NCBI GenBank assembly: GCA_964641965.1
Contig: CAZXLD010000017.1
Span: 1-64,000, forward strand
Source: JAJDFU01 sp964641965
GTDB taxonomy: Bacteria > Bacteroidota > Bacteroidia > Chitinophagales > Saprospiraceae
Length of the DNA: 64,000 nucleotides
Direction: 5' to 3'
Shown here in pieces: positions 63,015 through 64,000 of this stretch. The notes beneath the pieces were generated by a model. It saw nothing but the letters and a program-made list of their open reading frames with translations. It had not been told where the DNA came from and searched no databases. Both the position numbers and the translations under genes were made by a program. How positions within the stretch are numbered: the stretch's first letter is position 1; every line of letters begins with the position of its first letter.

Positions 63015-64000
63015 CTATTTCCGTTTCTTTTTTTTCTGACTTTGTTGCTCCTGCATTCGTTGCTGTTCCCTCAGGGCATTCTCCAAGCGTTCCTGAAAGC
63101 CACCTTTCTTTTTGGGTTTCTTTCGATTTTCTTCCAATTCCGCCCGAACTTTATCCTGATTGATAACCAAGTTTTTGGTCACCAAGGTCTGAGTAATATT
63201 AATTAGGTTGCTAAATAACAGATAACAGGTCAACCCGGAAGCAAAGCTGTTGAAAAAGCCCATGAAAAACACCGGCATTATGTATTGCATATACTTCATG
63301 GCCGGGTTGGCTGACATGTCCATATGCCGTGTGTTGTAAAAGGTATAAACCAGGGTGGTCGCTGCCCATAAAAGGGTAAACAAGCTGATGTGGGAACCAA
63401 AGCCGAAGGGAATCTCGAAAGGCAACCAAGCGATGACATCATAAGAAGAAAGATCATTTGCCCAGAGAAATCCTTCCTGTCGAAATTCAATGCCGGCCGG
63501 AAAAAAACGGTACAGTGCAAACCAGATAGGCATTTGCACCACCATGGGTAAACATCCTCCGAGTGGACTTACTCCAAACTCCCGGTAAAGCTTCATCGAT
63601 TCTACCTGATACTGTTGCTGATCGTCTTTGGTTTTCTTTCGCAGGTTTTCCAACTGGGGTTTCAATGCTCCCATTTTGCTCTGTGAATAGAGCATTCGAT
63701 AAGTCAACGGGTATAAGGTCAACTTAACCAGGAGTGTCAACATGAGGATGACTATCCCCATATTACCAATGAAGCTGCTCAAGAACTTGAATATCGGCCG
63801 AATAACCCATCGGTTAATCGTTCCGAAGATGCTCCAGCCATAGGGGATCACTTCCTCCAGATTATAGCCTACGTCCCGAAGTCTTGAAAATTCATTCGGC
63901 CCGGAATACAACTGCATCGCGAACGAAGAGCTATTTAAGGGAATCTTCAGCTGGGCAGCCATGACTTTCAAATTCTCGTCTTCATCAGGTAAAATCCGAT
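63015..64000 (-). CDS. yidC: Membrane protein insertase YidC, C-terminal part (cut by window edge)
   Basis: Inserts proteins into the inner membrane, with or without SecYEG. The frame is open to the right edge (upstream of a TTG at 63971 it continues as RILPDEDENLK), so the N-terminus and the large periplasmic domain are outside the window; about 328 residues are seen. The insertase core begins with a helix at FLSSFIGNMGIVILMLTLL, then the cytoplasmic hairpin with KLYREFGVSPLGGCLPMVVQ, and further helices including YIMPVFFMGFFNSFASGLTC. The C-terminal tail is strongly basic (KKPKKKGGF; SQKKKKRK), as expected for ribosome binding. YajC, another Sec accessory, is encoded at 16576. Confidence 0.95.
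   Translation of the reverse strand, partial: RILPDEDENLKVMAAQLKIPLNSSSFAMQLYSGPNEFSRLRDVGYNLEEVIPYGWSIFGTINRWVIRPIFKFLSSFIGNMGIVILMLTLLVKLTLYPLTYRMLYSQSKMGALKPQLENLRKKTKDDQQQYQVESMKLYREFGVSPLGGCLPMVVQMPIWFALYRFFPAGIEFRQEGFLWANDLSSYDVIAWLPFEIPFGFGSHISLFTLLWAATTLVYTFYNTRHMDMSANPAMKYMQYIMPVFFMGFFNSFASGLTCYLLFSNLINITQTLVTKNLVINQDKVRAELEENRKKPKKKGGFQERLENALREQQRMQEQQSQKKKKRK

Overview
The window looks like a chromosomal segment of a Bacteroidota bacterium, most plausibly a Saprospiria/Lewinella-type marine or wastewater lineage (inference from gene content, not from a marker gene). Supporting signs are a type IX secretion cargo with a type-B C-terminal sorting domain (5093-6880), the DUF1573-YajC-YbbR cluster (15603-17423), TAnnTTTG-like promoter boxes, few Shine-Dalgarno sequences at gene starts, a TamB-type giant protein and several Bacteroidota-style lipoproteins. 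No rRNA, tRNA, CRISPR array, insertion sequence or prophage was seen. Nearly all genes are housekeeping or envelope genes in short operons. I count about 52 real coding genes, including a partial yidC running off the right edge, plus two candidate small ORFs.

Layout. 1-8.5 kb: dihydroorotase, PurK, a DASH-type cryptochrome/photolyase, a small lipoprotein cytochrome c, the T9SS cargo and a MoxR/magnesium-chelatase-like ATPase. 8.6-12.9 kb: a lipoprotein, a hypothetical protein, RlmH and a rhomboid protease in a row, then a Nudix hydrolase and class II aldolase. 12.9-13.3 kb: a chain of edge-to-edge palindromes. 13.3-18.6 kb: DnaG; DUF1573/YajC/YbbR; shikimate kinase plus a DUF429 protein. 19-28.3 kb: a Tat-exported Gfo/Idh oxidoreductase, a GT39-like membrane glycosyltransferase, an unusual two-module Clp ATPase, a subtilisin-like protease, an SDR and FolE. 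28.3-35.9 kb: a small-peptide transcription unit, LpdA, a C39-peptidase ABC exporter with its HlyD partner, an alpha/beta hydrolase and a glucosaminidase. 35.9-48.7 kb: an amino-sugar kinase coupled to PfkA, a membrane protein, a vanadium-haloperoxidase/PAP2 protein, PrfB with a programmed frameshift, an FKBP lipoprotein, a DHH phosphoesterase, Ndk, MutS2, a lipoprotein and AroC. 48.7-54.8 kb: TamB bracketed by an imperfect ~128-bp direct repeat and preceded by a MITE-like palindromic element. 54.8-64 kb: a hypothetical membrane protein coupled to FolP, a DUF4230 protein, a TPMT-like methyltransferase, a three-LysM protein, a CNNM/CBS transporter and partial YidC.

The most unusual item is the 1057-residue Clp-type ATPase at 22319-25492. 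Its C-terminal third resembles the N-terminal (PCRF) part of peptide release factor 2 and possibly a degraded GGQ region. Its first AAA module has Asn-Gln in place of the Walker B Asp-Glu. A genuine RF2, made by a classic +1 frameshift at an AGGAGG...CTTTGA site, lies in the same window and gives a direct comparison. Other observations are two transcription units encoding peptides shorter than 60 residues, the palindrome chain downstream of the aldolase, and the repeats around tamB.
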